Below are positions 24,748-34,000 of a stretch of DNA of 64,000 nt, in pieces. Within the stretch, counting starts at the first letter, position 1. Every line of letters starts with the position of its first letter. This stretch comes from Bacillus sp. ISL-37 (GTDB lineage: Bacteria; Bacillota; Bacilli; Bacillales; Cytobacillaceae). The stretch spans positions 21,850-85,849 of the forward strand of contig NZ_JAGGQL010000004.1 of NCBI RefSeq assembly GCF_018613315.1, in the 5' to 3' direction. Both the position numbers and the translations under genes were made by a program. The notes below the pieces were generated by a model, which made no database searches, had not been told where the DNA came from, and was given only the letters and a program-made list of their open reading frames with translations.

Positions 24748-25665
24748 ATGGAACAATTAATGAGGAACTTTTTTCTTTTTTTATCCAAAAATAAGTTTTT
24801 TACCAAAATGGCCAAGAAATATGGTCTCCGTTTAGGGGCAAAACGTTTTGTTTCCGGCGAAACGGTCGAGCAGTCAGTGGAAGCGATTAAAGAACTGAAC
24901 AGCAAGAACCTTGCAGCAACCGTCGATTTCCTTGGCGAATTCGTAGACAATGAAAAAGAAGCCAATGAGAGAGCCGAAAGTTCAATTGCAATGATAAAAG
25001 CGATTGGTCGTGAAAAATTGGATGCCCAGTTGAGCGTTAAGATGACTTCGCTTGGCTTTGATATTTCTGAAAACGTAGTTATGAATAATATGCGCAGGAT
25101 CATGGACACTGCCAAAGAAAACAATGTTTTTGTGACCATCGATATGGAGGACTATGAACGCTGCCAGAAAACACTCGATATATTCAAACAACTGAAGTCC
25201 GAGTACGATAACATCGGTACGGTCATCCAGGCTTATTTATACAGGACTGAAAAGGATATCGAGGACTTGAATCAATATTCCCCTAACCTCCGTCTTGTAA
25301 AAGGAGCATACAAAGAGTCACCAGAAGTGGCTTTCCCAGAGAAGAAGGATGTCGATGAAAACTTTAAGAAAATCATCAAGATGCATCTGCTGAACGGCAA
25401 CTATACAGCTGTTGCCTCACACGATGACAATATCATTAACTTCACGAAGGAATTCGCGAAGGCAAATAATATCCCGAAAAGCCAGTTCGAGTTCCAGATG
25501 CTGTTTGGAATCATGCCGGAAAGGCAGCTCCAACTTGCCGAAGAAGGCTACACGATGAGGGTTTATGTCCCATTCGGAACTGACTGGTACGGCTATTTCA
25601 TGCGCCGCCTTGCAGAACGCCCGGCAAACGTGGCATTTGTATTAAAAGGAATGTTAAAGAAATAA
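24748..25665 (+). CDS. fadM: Proline dehydrogenase (FadM/YusM/PutB family)
   Basis: A 305-residue FAD-dependent TIM-barrel enzyme that oxidises proline to pyrroline-5-carboxylate and passes electrons to quinone. Motifs include LVKGAYKE, VASHDD, FEFQMLFGI and YVPFGTDWYGYFMRRLAERPAN, which contains the substrate-binding RR pair. Its site beside the fadNAE operon matches B. subtilis yusM (fadM). A perfect cre site sits just upstream, so catabolite repression is likely. A second putB paralogue elsewhere cannot be excluded. Confidence 0.92.
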   Translation: MEQLMRNFFLFLSKNKFFTKMAKKYGLRLGAKRFVSGETVEQSVEAIKELNSKNLAATVDFLGEFVDNEKEANERAESSIAMIKAIGREKLDAQLSVKMTSLGFDISENVVMNNMRRIMDTAKENNVFVTIDMEDYERCQKTLDIFKQLKSEYDNIGTVIQAYLYRTEKDIEDLNQYSPNLRLVKGAYKESPEVAFPEKKDVDENFKKIIKMHLLNGNYTAVASHDDNIINFTKEFAKANNIPKSQFEFQMLFGIMPERQLQLAEEGYTMRVYVPFGTDWYGYFMRRLAERPANVAFVLKGMLKK

Positions 25666-25669
25666 TGAT

Positions 25670-25705
25670 CAACAGGCTGACAGATGTCAGCCTGTTTAAT
25701 TTATT
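25670..25705 (+). terminator. Hairpin terminator after proline dehydrogenase
   Basis: AACAGGCTGACA and TGTCAGCCTGTT form a perfect 12-bp inverted repeat 2 bp apart. The following T-rich run is broken by A residues. Confidence 0.7.
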
Positions 25706-25737
25706 TCATAATAGGAGGTTGTAAAACCCTATTTTGA

Positions 25738-25860
25738 GAATTATCTAGCTTCAGCGCCTAGCCTCTCGAGACGTTTCGGTCCGCCCAATGAAGTCAAAGA
25801 ACGACTTCAAAGGTCGGCCCTCCAACGCTTGTCGAGGCTGACCGAGGCGCTTACGCTTTT
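25738..25860. repeat. Bacillaceae-type dispersed palindromic repeat, copy A
   Basis: Begins TTATCTAGCTTCAGCGCCTA and ends GGCGCTTACGCTTTT, with an internal palindrome AATGAAGTC...GACTTCA. Copies with the same ends lie at 58108-58286, 59322-59371 and 60463-60506. The right end runs into the stop codon of yuzL. Confidence 0.8.
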
Positions 25861-25990
25861 ATTTTTTATACTGGCTATTCTGGCTGTTCTGCTTTCTTTC
25901 GCCGCCCTGTCCCATTGACGGGCCAGCATTTCCTTTGACACTTGCTGCGCTGACACCAGCCTTGGACGGATCCTTTTTCATTCTTGCCAT
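25859..25990 (-). CDS. yuzL: YuzL-family small protein (43 aa)
   Basis: On the minus strand ATG at 25990 has GGAGGT 7 nt upstream and opens a 43-codon frame: MARMKKDPSKAGVSAASVKG at the start and QNSQNSQYKK at the end. This matches the small basic YuzL protein encoded at the same place in B. subtilis. It is hydrophilic and glycine/serine-rich. The function is unknown. The stop codon TAA overlaps the end of a dispersed repeat. Confidence 0.85.
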   Translation of the reverse strand: MARMKKDPSKAGVSAASVKGNAGPSMGQGGERKQNSQNSQYKK

Positions 25991-26185
25991 GATCATTACC
26001 TCCGTGTTTAAAAAGATAAGAGTAACGCTTTTTTATGATGCCCAAGTCTGCTGAAATAAGCATAAGCATTAAAGATTCAAAAAATTTTCTTTTTTCCGCA
26101 CCTTATTATTGCGGAAATTTTTTAAATATTTTATAGTAGTAAATAACAGAACTCATTTATATGCATATTTTTTTTGGTGCAAAAA

Positions 26186-26203
26186 TGAATGAGTATTCAT
26201 TCA
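26186..26203. promoter_or_regulatory. FadR operator upstream of fadN
   Basis: TGAATGAGTATTCATTCA has perfect 7-bp inverted arms TGAATGA/TCATTCA around a 4-bp centre. This is the operator form of the TetR-type fatty acid degradation repressor FadR (YsiA) of Bacillus. It lies about 30 bp before the fadN start, consistent with repression relieved by long-chain acyl-CoA. Confidence 0.88.
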
Positions 26204-26231
26204 AAAAGAGTCAAAGGGGGAGACAAATTTG

Positions 26232-28613
26232 ATGCGACAAATTCAAAAGGCAGCGGTGCTTGGTTCAGGTGTCATGGGATCAGGGATTGCCGCACATCTG
26301 GCAAACATCGGTATTCCGACATTGCTGCTTGATATTGTACCTCGGGAATTAACGGAACAGGAAAAAGCGAAAGGCTTGACACTTGAAGATAAGCAGGTGC
26401 GCAACCGGATCAGTGCAGGAGCCCTGCAAAAGTTATTGAAGCAAAAACCGGCACCTTTGGCCTCCAAAAAGAATCTTGCCCTGATTGAAGCTGGCAACTT
26501 CGAAGATGATATGGAAAAGCTCAAGGATGTAGACTGGGTAATCGAAGTAGTAGTTGAAAACCTTGATATAAAAAAGAAAGTTTTTACTGATGTAGATAAA
26601 TACCGCAAGCAGGGAAGCATCATTAGCTCCAACACGTCAGGAATTTCTGTCGAGGCAATGGCGGAAGGGCGTTCCGAAGATTTCAGGAAGCATTTCCTGG
26701 GCACGCATTTCTTCAACCCGCCGCGTTATCTGAAGCTGCTTGAAGTGATCCCTACTAAAGATACGGACCCTGAAGTCCTTTCATTCGTGAAGACTTTCGG
26801 TGAAGATCAGCTAGGGAAAGGTGTCGTTGAAGCGAAGGATACACCTAACTTCATCGCCAACCGAATTGGTACTTACGGATTGCTGGTAACAGTAAGAGAA
26901 ATGGTGAAAGGCGGCTACAGTGTTGGTGAAGTTGACTCCGTAACTGGCCCAATGATCGGCCGTCCTAAGAGTGCAACATTCCGCACGCTGGATGTAGTTG
27001 GTCTCGATACGTTCGCGCATGTTGCAAAGAACGTGTATGACCAGGTTGAAGGGGAAGAAAAGGAAGTCTTTGAAGTACCTGAGTTCATGAAGAAGATGCT
27101 TGAGAACGGCTGGCTTGGAAGCAAGTCAGGACAGGGATTCTTCTTGAAACAGGGCAAGGAAATCCTAGAACTTGATCCACAGACTTTGGAATACGGACCA
27201 CGAAAAAAATTAAAGACAGCTTCCACTGAAATGGCTAAGCAGGAAAAAGGCCTTGCCAATAAAATGAAAGCGCTTGTTTATAGTAAGGACCGTGCAGGAG
27301 AGCTTTTATGGAATATTTTCAGCCCTGTGCTGGTTTACTCCGCTGACCTTCTAGGCACAATTGCCGACGATATCGTCGCCGTGGACCGTGCGATGAAGTG
27401 GGGATTCGGCTGGGAAATGGGACCTTTCGAAGCATGGGATGCACTAGGTGTGGAAAAGGCCATTAGCAAAATGGAGTCCGAAGGCAAGACTGTTCCTGCA
27501 TGGGTAAAAGAAATGGTCGAAAAAGGCTTCACTTCTTTCTACAAAGAAGAAGATGGCAGATTGAGCTATTACCACAATGGTGAATACGTAGCTGTAGAAG
27601 AAAATCCAAAAGCAATCAACCTGAAGCTTCTGAAAAAGCAAAAGGGTGTCATTAAAAAGAATGGCGGAGCAAGCCTGATCGACCTTGGAGATGGCATCGC
27701 ATTGCTGGAATTCCACTCACACAGCAACTCAATCGGACCAGATATCCTTCAGATGATCAACTTCGCGATTGATGAAGTTGAAAAGAACTTTAAGGGTCTT
27801 GTAATCGGCAACCAGGGGAAAAACTTCTCAGTTGGTGCGAACCTGGCCATGATCCTGATGGAAGCGCAAGACGATAATATTTGGGATCTTGATATGGTCG
27901 TTCGCCAATTCCAGCAGACAACTATGAAAATCAAATATAGCTCCAAGCCAATTGTAGCTGCTCCATTTGGAATGACGCTGGGCGGAGGCGCCGAAATGTG
28001 CTTGCCGGCGGCCCATATCCAGGCTTCTATGGAAACATATATGGGACTTGTTGAAGCCGGTGTAGGCCTGATTCCTGGCGGCGGCGGAAACAAGGAGCTT
28101 TACATCAAGCATCTTGAAGGGCTGCCGAAAGGCGTTGACTTTGACCTTCAAAAGGTTGCTAATAAAGTCTTCGAAACCATCGCGATGGCGAAAGTCTCCA
28201 CTTCAGGGGAAGAAGCTCGTGAAAATAATTTCTTGAATGAAGCAGATGGCATCAGTGTGAACAGCGATCACTTGTTATATGATGCGAAACAGGCTGCATT
28301 GAATTTATATGAAAGCGGTTATAAGGCGCCAGTGAGAAAGAAAGTTCCTGTAACAGGCGAACCGGGATATGCAACCCTGCTGCTTGGCGCTCAAACGATG
28401 CAGCTATCAGGTTACATTTCTGAGCATGACTTAAAAATCGCGAAGAAGCTTGCGTATGTCATCGCCGGCGGAAAAGTGCCATACGGAACCGAAGTAGATG
28501 AGCAATACTTGCTCGACCTTGAAAGAGAAGCATTCCTGAGCCTTGTGGCAGAACCGAAATCACAGCAGCGCATGCAGCATATGCTCGTAAAAGGCAAGCC
28601 GTTGCGCAACTAA
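26232..28613 (+). CDS. fadN: 3-hydroxyacyl-CoA dehydrogenase / enoyl-CoA hydratase
   Basis: A 793-residue bifunctional beta-oxidation enzyme. The N-terminal half is NAD-dependent 3-hydroxyacyl-CoA dehydrogenase (GSGVMGSGIAAHLANIG; GTHFFNPPRYLKLLEV). The C-terminal half is an enoyl-CoA hydratase/crotonase domain with NFSVGANL and the oxyanion-hole GMTLGGGAEMCLPA. Length and layout match B. subtilis FadN. AAAGGGGGA is upstream; TTG at 26229 is a possible alternative start to ATG at 26232. It is the first gene of fadN-fadA-fadE behind a FadR operator. Confidence 0.95.
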   Translation: MRQIQKAAVLGSGVMGSGIAAHLANIGIPTLLLDIVPRELTEQEKAKGLTLEDKQVRNRISAGALQKLLKQKPAPLASKKNLALIEAGNFEDDMEKLKDVDWVIEVVVENLDIKKKVFTDVDKYRKQGSIISSNTSGISVEAMAEGRSEDFRKHFLGTHFFNPPRYLKLLEVIPTKDTDPEVLSFVKTFGEDQLGKGVVEAKDTPNFIANRIGTYGLLVTVREMVKGGYSVGEVDSVTGPMIGRPKSATFRTLDVVGLDTFAHVAKNVYDQVEGEEKEVFEVPEFMKKMLENGWLGSKSGQGFFLKQGKEILELDPQTLEYGPRKKLKTASTEMAKQEKGLANKMKALVYSKDRAGELLWNIFSPVLVYSADLLGTIADDIVAVDRAMKWGFGWEMGPFEAWDALGVEKAISKMESEGKTVPAWVKEMVEKGFTSFYKEEDGRLSYYHNGEYVAVEENPKAINLKLLKKQKGVIKKNGGASLIDLGDGIALLEFHSHSNSIGPDILQMINFAIDEVEKNFKGLVIGNQGKNFSVGANLAMILMEAQDDNIWDLDMVVRQFQQTTMKIKYSSKPIVAAPFGMTLGGGAEMCLPAAHIQASMETYMGLVEAGVGLIPGGGGNKELYIKHLEGLPKGVDFDLQKVANKVFETIAMAKVSTSGEEARENNFLNEADGISVNSDHLLYDAKQAALNLYESGYKAPVRKKVPVTGEPGYATLLLGAQTMQLSGYISEHDLKIAKKLAYVIAGGKVPYGTEVDEQYLLDLEREAFLSLVAEPKSQQRMQHMLVKGKPLRN

Positions 28614-28673
28614 TAGATTGATAGATTTAAAGTGAAATATAAAACTAACATCCGAGGAAAGAGAGGGAATGAG

Positions 28674-29849
28674 ATGAGAGAAGCGGTAATCGTAGCCGGA
28701 GCCAGGACACCGGTCGGAAAAGCAAAAAAAGGAACTCTTGCTAATGTCCGACCTGATGATCTTGGAGCTCTTGTAGTAAGAGAAACTCTAAAGCGAGCAG
28801 GCAATTATGAAGGGAATATTGATGATTTAATCATCGGCTGTGCAATGCCAGAAGCAGAGCAGGGCTTGAATATGGCTCGAAATATTGGTGCACTTGCCGG
28901 TCTGTCACATGAAGTGCCGGCGATCACAATCAACCGTTATTGTTCTTCAGGACTGCAGGCGATTGCGAATGCATCGGAAAGAATCATGCTTGGGCATGCA
29001 GACACAATTATCGCCGGAGGTGCGGAATCAATGAGCCTGGTGCCAATGATGGGCCATGTCGTCCGCCCGAATTCAAAATTGGCTGAAAGTGCTCCGCAAT
29101 ATTATATGGGAATGGGCCATACAGCTGAGGAAGTAGCCAAGAAGTACGGCATTTCCCGGGAAGATCAGGATGCTTTTGCAGTAAGAAGCCATCAGCGTGC
29201 GGCAAAAGCAATCCAGGAAGGCAAATTTGAGGATGAAATCGTTCCTGTCGATGTAACCCTCCGCACAGTAGGAAAAGACAATAAGCTTGTTGAAAAGACA
29301 ATCCAATTCAAACAGGATGAAGGTGTACGTCCTGACACGAACATGGAAACACTTGCGAAACTGCGGCCGGCATTCAATATTAAAGGCACAGTAACTGCAG
29401 GGAACTCCTCACAGACTAGTGACGGAGCAGCGGCTGTCATGGTAATGGACCGTGAGAAAGCGGAATCTCTTGGATTGAAGCCGCTCGCTAAATTCAGGTC
29501 ATTCGCACTTGGCGGAGTACCGCCTGAAATCATGGGGATCGGTCCCGTCGTAGCGATTCCTAAAGCATTGAAGCTTGCTGGACTGCAAGTCTCCGATATC
29601 GGTGTATTCGAACTGAACGAAGCATTTGCTTCACAATCAATCCAGGTCATCCGCGAGCTAGGCCTTGATGAAGATAAGGTCAACGTCAACGGCGGAGCGA
29701 TTGCATTGGGCCACCCACTTGGAACAACTGGCGCGAAGCTGACTTTGACAGTGATCCATGAAATGAAACGCAGAAATGAGCAGTTCGGTGTCGTTACAAT
29801 GTGTATCGGCGGCGGCATGGGCGCAGCTGGAGTCTTTGAACTACTATAA
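28674..29849 (+). CDS. fadA: Acetyl-CoA C-acyltransferase (3-ketoacyl-CoA thiolase)
   Basis: A 391-residue thiolase that cleaves 3-ketoacyl-CoA in the last step of beta-oxidation. The nucleophile is Cys90 in [11 protein letters not shown]; other motifs are [17 protein letters not shown] and the C-terminal [11 protein letters not shown] with the second catalytic Cys. ATG at 28674 is supported by GAGAGGGAATGAG; in-frame codons back to 28632 are unlikely. It is second in the fad operon. Confidence 0.95.
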   Translation: MREAVIVAGARTPVGKAKKGTLANVRPDDLGALVVRETLKRAGNYEGNIDDLIIGCAMPEAEQGLNMARNIGALAGLSHEVPAITINRYCSSGLQAIANASERIMLGHADTIIAGGAESMSLVPMMGHVVRPNSKLAESAPQYYMGMGHTAEEVAKKYGISREDQDAFAVRSHQRAAKAIQEGKFEDEIVPVDVTLRTVGKDNKLVEKTIQFKQDEGVRPDTNMETLAKLRPAFNIKGTVTAGNSSQTSDGAAAVMVMDREKAESLGLKPLAKFRSFALGGVPPEIMGIGPVVAIPKALKLAGLQVSDIGVFELNEAFASQSIQVIRELGLDEDKVNVNGGAIALGHPLGTTGAKLTLTVIHEMKRRNEQFGVVTMCIGGGMGAAGVFELL

Positions 29850-29904
29850 AACTATATATGGAGGGGCCTCAGCCTCTCCCCAAAATAGATAGGAGGAACA
29901 ATAA

Positions 29905-31689
29905 ATGGGTAACCAAACAGAAAAGCTTGTAAAAGGCGGAAGCTTCTTAATCGAGGATGTAACATACGACCATGTTTTCACTCCAGAAGATTATACAGAT
30001 GAGCACAAAATGATCGCAAAAACAACTGAGGATTTCGTCACGAACGAAGTATTGCCTCAGGTTGAATATATCGAGCAGCACGAGTTTGACCGTACTGTGA
30101 AACTATTGAAGGAAGCTGGAGAGCTTGGCCTTCTTGGAGCAGACGTTCCTGAAGAATACGGCGGATTGAGCCTAGATAAAATCAGCTCAGCTTTGATCGC
30201 TGAGAAAATGGCCGTTGCAGGCGGATTCTCAATTTCCCACGGTGCACACGTAGGAATCGGTTCATTGCCAATCGTCCTTTTCGGTAATGAAGAGCAAAAG
30301 CAAAAATACCTTCCTCCATTGGCAACTGGCGAAAAGCTTGCAGCCTACGCACTTACTGAGCCTGGTTCAGGTTCAGACGCACTTGGTGCAAAGACAACAG
30401 CTAAGCTGAACGCTGAAGGCACTCACTATGTGCTTAACGGTGAAAAGCAATGGATCACAAACGCTGGCTTTGCCGATGTATTTGTTGTTTATGCAAAGAT
30501 CGATGGCGAACAATTCACAGCATTCATCGTTGAAAGAGAATACCCAGGAGTATCTGTAGGCGCGGAAGAAAAGAAAATGGGGATCAAGAGTTCTTCTACA
30601 CGTACATTGATTCTTGAAGATGCTCAAGTACCTGTGGAAAACCTTCTTGGCGAAGCAGGAAAAGGCCACCTAATCGCTTTCAATATCCTGAACATCGGAC
30701 GTTATAAGTTGGGAGTAGGCGCTACTGGCGGTGCGAAGCAGGCATTCGGTCTGACTGTAAAGTATGCTAACCAGCGTCAGCAGTTCAAGACACCTATTTC
30801 ACAATTTAACCTGACAAAAGAGAAGCTTGCGACTATGGCTTCAAAAATCTATGCAACTGAGAGCTCTGTATACCGTACAGTAGGCTTGTTCGAAGAAAGA
30901 ATGAACCAGTTGTCTGAAGATGAAATCAATAACGGGAAAGCGGTAGCTGACTCGATTGCCGAGTACGCGATCGAGTGCTCGATGAACAAAGTATTCGCTA
31001 CAGAAACTCTCGACTATGTTGTTGATGAAGGTGTTCAGATCCACGGTGGATACGGCTTCATGCAAGAGTATGAAATCGAAAGAGCTTACCGTGATTCAAG
31101 AATCAACCGTATCTTCGAAGGCACGAACGAAATCAACCGCCTGTTGGTACCTGGAACATTCCTGCGTAAGGCAATGAAGGGCGAGCTTCCATTGTTGCAA
31201 AAAGCTCAACAGCTGCAGGAAGAGCTTATGATGCTTATGCCTGAAGAGCCTGGCGATGAGCCTTTGGCACAGGAAAAATACCTTGTGAAGAACGCGAAGA
31301 AAATCGGCTTGCTTGCAGCAGGATTGGCTGCACAGAAGTTCGGCAAAGCCTTGGAAAAAGAGCAGGAAATCCTCGTGAATATCGCGGATATCATCTCAAA
31401 TGCTTATTCAATGGAATCTGCTGTTCTTCGTACCGAGAAAGCAATCGCAAAAGACGGAGTGGAGAAGAGCAAGCAAAAGCTTCTTTACACACAAATCTTC
31501 TGCCAGGAGGCATTTAATGAAATCGAGCGTGACGCAAAAGAAACTCTTGTTGCAACAGAAGAGGGAGATGCGCTTCGCATGCTGACTTCAGCATTGCGCA
31601 AGTTTACAAGACACACTCCAATCAACGTGATTGCGAAGAAACGTGAAGCAGCAGAAAAGCTGATCGAAGCAGAGCGTTTCATCGTTTAA
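29905..31689 (+). CDS. fadE: Acyl-CoA dehydrogenase
   Basis: 594 residues, the same size as B. subtilis FadE. A flavin-dependent enzyme that introduces the first double bond in fatty acyl-CoA. Signature stretches include YALTEPGSGSDA, WITNAG and the catalytic Glu region RIFEGTNEINRLLV. The extra C-terminal helical domain (about 160 residues) is typical of this FadE subgroup. AGGAGGAAC precedes ATG. It ends the fad operon, with a terminator right behind. Confidence 0.95.
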   Translation: MGNQTEKLVKGGSFLIEDVTYDHVFTPEDYTDEHKMIAKTTEDFVTNEVLPQVEYIEQHEFDRTVKLLKEAGELGLLGADVPEEYGGLSLDKISSALIAEKMAVAGGFSISHGAHVGIGSLPIVLFGNEEQKQKYLPPLATGEKLAAYALTEPGSGSDALGAKTTAKLNAEGTHYVLNGEKQWITNAGFADVFVVYAKIDGEQFTAFIVEREYPGVSVGAEEKKMGIKSSSTRTLILEDAQVPVENLLGEAGKGHLIAFNILNIGRYKLGVGATGGAKQAFGLTVKYANQRQQFKTPISQFNLTKEKLATMASKIYATESSVYRTVGLFEERMNQLSEDEINNGKAVADSIAEYAIECSMNKVFATETLDYVVDEGVQIHGGYGFMQEYEIERAYRDSRINRIFEGTNEINRLLVPGTFLRKAMKGELPLLQKAQQLQEELMMLMPEEPGDEPLAQEKYLVKNAKKIGLLAAGLAAQKFGKALEKEQEILVNIADIISNAYSMESAVLRTEKAIAKDGVEKSKQKLLYTQIFCQEAFNEIERDAKETLVATEEGDALRMLTSALRKFTRHTPINVIAKKREAAEKLIEAERFIV

Positions 31690-31704
31690 TTCATAAGAGT
31701 TTTG

Positions 31705-31745
31705 AACACTTCTCCTGTTTTCCAGGAGAAGTGTTTTCACTTTTC
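31705..31745 (+). terminator. Terminator of the fad operon
   Basis: AACACTTCTCC and GGAGAAGTGTT form a perfect 11-bp stem, followed by TTTCACTTTT. Confidence 0.8.
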
Positions 31746-31920
31746 ATGAACTGCCTTTTTAATTCATGCAGGAATTTTGCGAATTATGTTGAATAAAATA
31801 ATGGATGCTGAAAATATCGGGGGAATTAAACACGGAATGTTAGTATTTTTCAGTCCTATTATGTTACTATCCGATTAGAGGGTTTCATTAATGGGATACT
31901 AGCAAAGGGTGGTGAAAAAT

Positions 31921-32277
31921 ATGGCAAAGACGTTTTATTGGTACCCTAAATGCGGTACATGCAGGAACGCCAAAAAATGGCTGGACCAGCATGAAGTAAA
32001 CTATAATGAAGTACATATTGTCGAAAATCCGCCTTCCCAATCCCAGCTTGAAGAAATGCTGGACAAAAGTGGACTCGATATTAAGAAATTTTTCAATACG
32101 AGCGGCCAGAAGTACCGGGAATTGGGGATGAAAGACAAAATCAAGACAGCATCTAAAAGCGAGCTGCTGGAACTGCTTGCATCTGACGGCATGCTCATCA
32201 AACGCCCGCTGATAACAGACGGGGAAAAAGTAACTGTAGGCTTCAAAGAAGAAGAATTCGAAAAAGCCTGGCTGTAA
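31921..32277 (+). CDS. yusI: ArsC/Spx-family protein (YusI-like)
   Basis: 118 residues with a redox CxxC motif CGTCRNAKKW near the N-terminus, RPLITDG and a C-terminal FKEEEFEKAW, all typical of the ArsC/Spx-related YffB/YusI proteins. It may act in thiol redox reactions; arsenate reductase activity is not implied. ATG at 31921 is preferred over GTG codons at 31909/31912, which overlap the ribosome binding region. It lies immediately before gcvH, as in B. subtilis. Confidence 0.88.
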   Translation: MAKTFYWYPKCGTCRNAKKWLDQHEVNYNEVHIVENPPSQSQLEEMLDKSGLDIKKFFNTSGQKYRELGMKDKIKTASKSELLELLASDGMLIKRPLITDGEKVTVGFKEEEFEKAWL

Positions 32278-32330
32278 TTTTGGTCCCATCGATATTAATC
32301 GATAGAGATATACAATTGGAGGGATAGTCA

Positions 32331-32711
32331 ATGAATGCACCGAAAGAGTTGCGTTATTCTGAAGAACACGAATGGGTAAAAGTTGAAGGAGAAAAGGTCC
32401 GCATCGGAATCACCGATTTCGCTCAATCTGAACTTGGCGACATCGTATTCGTCGAACTGCCAGAAGTAGGCGACGACATCACTGTTGACCAGCCATTCGG
32501 AAGTGTAGAATCCGTAAAAACGGTATCAGAGCTTTATGCACCAGTAAGCGGCAAAGTAGTGGAAATCAACGAAGAGTTAAATGACAGCCCTGAATTTGTT
32601 AACGAATCTCCATACGAAAAAGCATGGATGATCACTGTCGAGCTATCTGACAACAGCGAAGTTGAGAAGCTAATGACATCTGAACAATACGAAGACATGA
32701 TCAAAGAATAA
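32331..32711 (+). CDS. gcvH: Glycine cleavage system H protein
   Basis: 126 residues; a lipoyl-carrier protein. The lipoylated lysine is Lys63 in [11 protein letters not shown]. It moves the aminomethyl group between P and T proteins, and in Bacillus it is also the platform for lipoate assembly that feeds all lipoylated enzymes. GGAGGGA precedes ATG. The other gcv genes are not in this window, which is usual for Bacillus. lipA lies 27 kb away. Confidence 0.97.
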   Translation: MNAPKELRYSEEHEWVKVEGEKVRIGITDFAQSELGDIVFVELPEVGDDITVDQPFGSVESVKTVSELYAPVSGKVVEINEELNDSPEFVNESPYEKAWMITVELSDNSEVEKLMTSEQYEDMIKE

Positions 32712-32718
32712 AGCTAAC

Positions 32719-32747
32719 TGACGCCTTGATGCTTTCAAGGCGTTTTC
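32719..32747 (+). terminator. Terminator after gcvH
   Basis: ACGCCTTGA and TCAAGGCGT pair around a short loop, followed by TTTTCT. Confidence 0.78.
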
Positions 32748-32843
32748 TAATTCCTAGGCATAAACTCCTTCATTTTACCATCAATTCATTCCCTGAAATC
32801 GGACAAGCTAATAATAATCAACGATCGAAGAAGGGTGAAAATC

Positions 32844-33083
32844 ATGACACTGAACAAACAAAAACTCGATATAACGGACAGAGTGACAGGAAAACTTGAA
32901 AACGGCCAGGTACAGCTTTACCTGGAAAACGAACACATTGGATCCATAGAGCTTCCAGAAGGAATGCAGATGAAATTGGAGCATCACTTTGAGGCAGAAC
33001 AGAATAAGATTTACCAGCATGTATCAGTGCCGGATCAATCAGAACCTCGGTATACTGATTGTGATGAAGGCGGCTGGTGTTAA
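32844..33083 (+). CDS. yusG: YusG-like small protein (DUF2553 type)
   Basis: 79 residues, beta-rich and acidic, ending in DCDEGGWC. It resembles B. subtilis YusG in sequence and place. ATG at 32844 follows AAGGGTG; GTG at 32835 overlaps this. The paired C-terminal cysteines could bind metal, but nothing is known to me. Confidence 0.78.
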   Translation: MTLNKQKLDITDRVTGKLENGQVQLYLENEHIGSIELPEGMQMKLEHHFEAEQNKIYQHVSVPDQSEPRYTDCDEGGWC

Positions 33084-33091
33084 GCAAATCC

Positions 33092-33125
33092 AAACAGCGG
33101 CCAGCGATGACCGCTGTTTTTTTTA
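33092..33125 (+). terminator. Terminator after yusG
   Basis: AACAGCGG and CCGCTGTT form an 8-bp stem with a 10-nt loop, followed by T residues. Confidence 0.85.
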
Positions 33126-33170
33126 TAAGGAGAGTTCCCTATGTGCACCAAATTGGGGAGTGGAGTCAAA

Positions 33171-33450
33171 AAGGTCCTATAGAAAGATTCTATAAGCCCA
33201 AATGGAGGCGCAGCAAAGAAAAAGGTCCCATAAGATTCTATAACCCCAAATGGGGGCACAACAAAGAAAAAGGTCCTATAGAAAGATTCTATAAGCCCAA
33301 ATGGGGGCACAACAAAGAAAAAGGTCCTATAGAAAGATTCTATAAGCCCAAATGGAGGCACAACAAAGAAAAAGGTTCTATAGAAAGATTTTATAAGCCC
33401 AAATGGAAGGTGAACAAACGGAGAGGTTCTATAGAAAGATTCTATGTACC
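33171..33450. repeat. 51-bp tandem array (GGTCCTATAGAAAGATTCTATAAG type), six units
   Basis: Units begin with AAGGTCC/AAGGTTC at 33171, 33222, 33270, 33321, 33372 and about 33423. Intervals are 51, 48, 51, 51 and 51. Each unit has TATAGAA-aga-TTCTATA, a 7-bp hairpin with a 3-nt loop (the second unit has lost three bases of it). Because 51 is a multiple of three the plus-strand frame stays open, giving repeats like GPIERFYKPKWGHNKEK, but no ribosome binding site or credible start supports translation. Confidence 0.88.
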
Positions 33451-33643
33451 AAAACTAGTTCGACAGCCCATATAAGTTACTGTATAAATAAAGCTAAACG
33501 TCGTACCGAAGGCTAGTCTAAATTTTTGCAATCTCCATTGAAAACAGTAACAATATAATTAGGAAAGTTAACAGCACAAATGAATTAATAATGTTTATAA
33601 TGTTGTAAAGTAATTATTTTCTGGTGCATAGGTGGTTATGACG

Positions 33644-33994
33644 ATGGACGAAAATCACAAGGTGATCATAGTAGAGGGTTCGTCAGACAAAAAGAAAGTT
33701 CAAGCCGTGCTAAATGAACCGGTCGAAATTATTTGTACGAATGGGACTATTGGTGTTTCAAAGCTTGATGAGCTGATTGATTCCCTTTTTGATAAGGATG
33801 TATATATCCTCGTTGATGCGGATGCGTCAGGGGAAAAATTGAGAAAGCAATTTAAGAGGGAATTTCCTGAGGCGAACCATTTGTACATTGACAGAATGTA
33901 TAGGGAAGTGGCGACAGCACCGGAAAATCACCTTGCTACAGTTTTAATTGGAGCAAATATCGACGTTCATGCAGAGTACTTAGAAAAAGGATGA
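33644..33994 (+). CDS. yusF: TOPRIM-domain protein (YusF-like)
   Basis: 116 residues consisting almost only of a TOPRIM fold: catalytic Glu in IIVEGSSDKKKV and the DxD-type motif ILVDADASGEKLRKQF. Such small proteins are related to the RNase M5/primase TOPRIM group; activity is unproven. ATG at 33644 is chosen because AGGTGG lies 8 nt upstream. It is followed after 6 bp by the thioredoxin-like gene. Confidence 0.85.
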   Translation: MDENHKVIIVEGSSDKKKVQAVLNEPVEIICTNGTIGVSKLDELIDSLFDKDVYILVDADASGEKLRKQFKREFPEANHLYIDRMYREVATAPENHLATVLIGANIDVHAEYLEKG

Positions 33995-34000
33995 CTGTAG

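Noticed and set aside
25859..26069. 64-codon minus-strand frame near yuzL (25875-26069)
   Set aside because: It is a different frame of the yuzL region and lacks a ribosome site; the 43-codon yuzL frame matches a known small protein.
33077..33475. 132-codon frame over the 51-bp repeats as a protein-coding gene
   Set aside because: No ribosome binding site or good start; it overlaps the yusG end and terminator; the opposite strand is equally open because the unit length is a multiple of three. Kept only as a finding to test.
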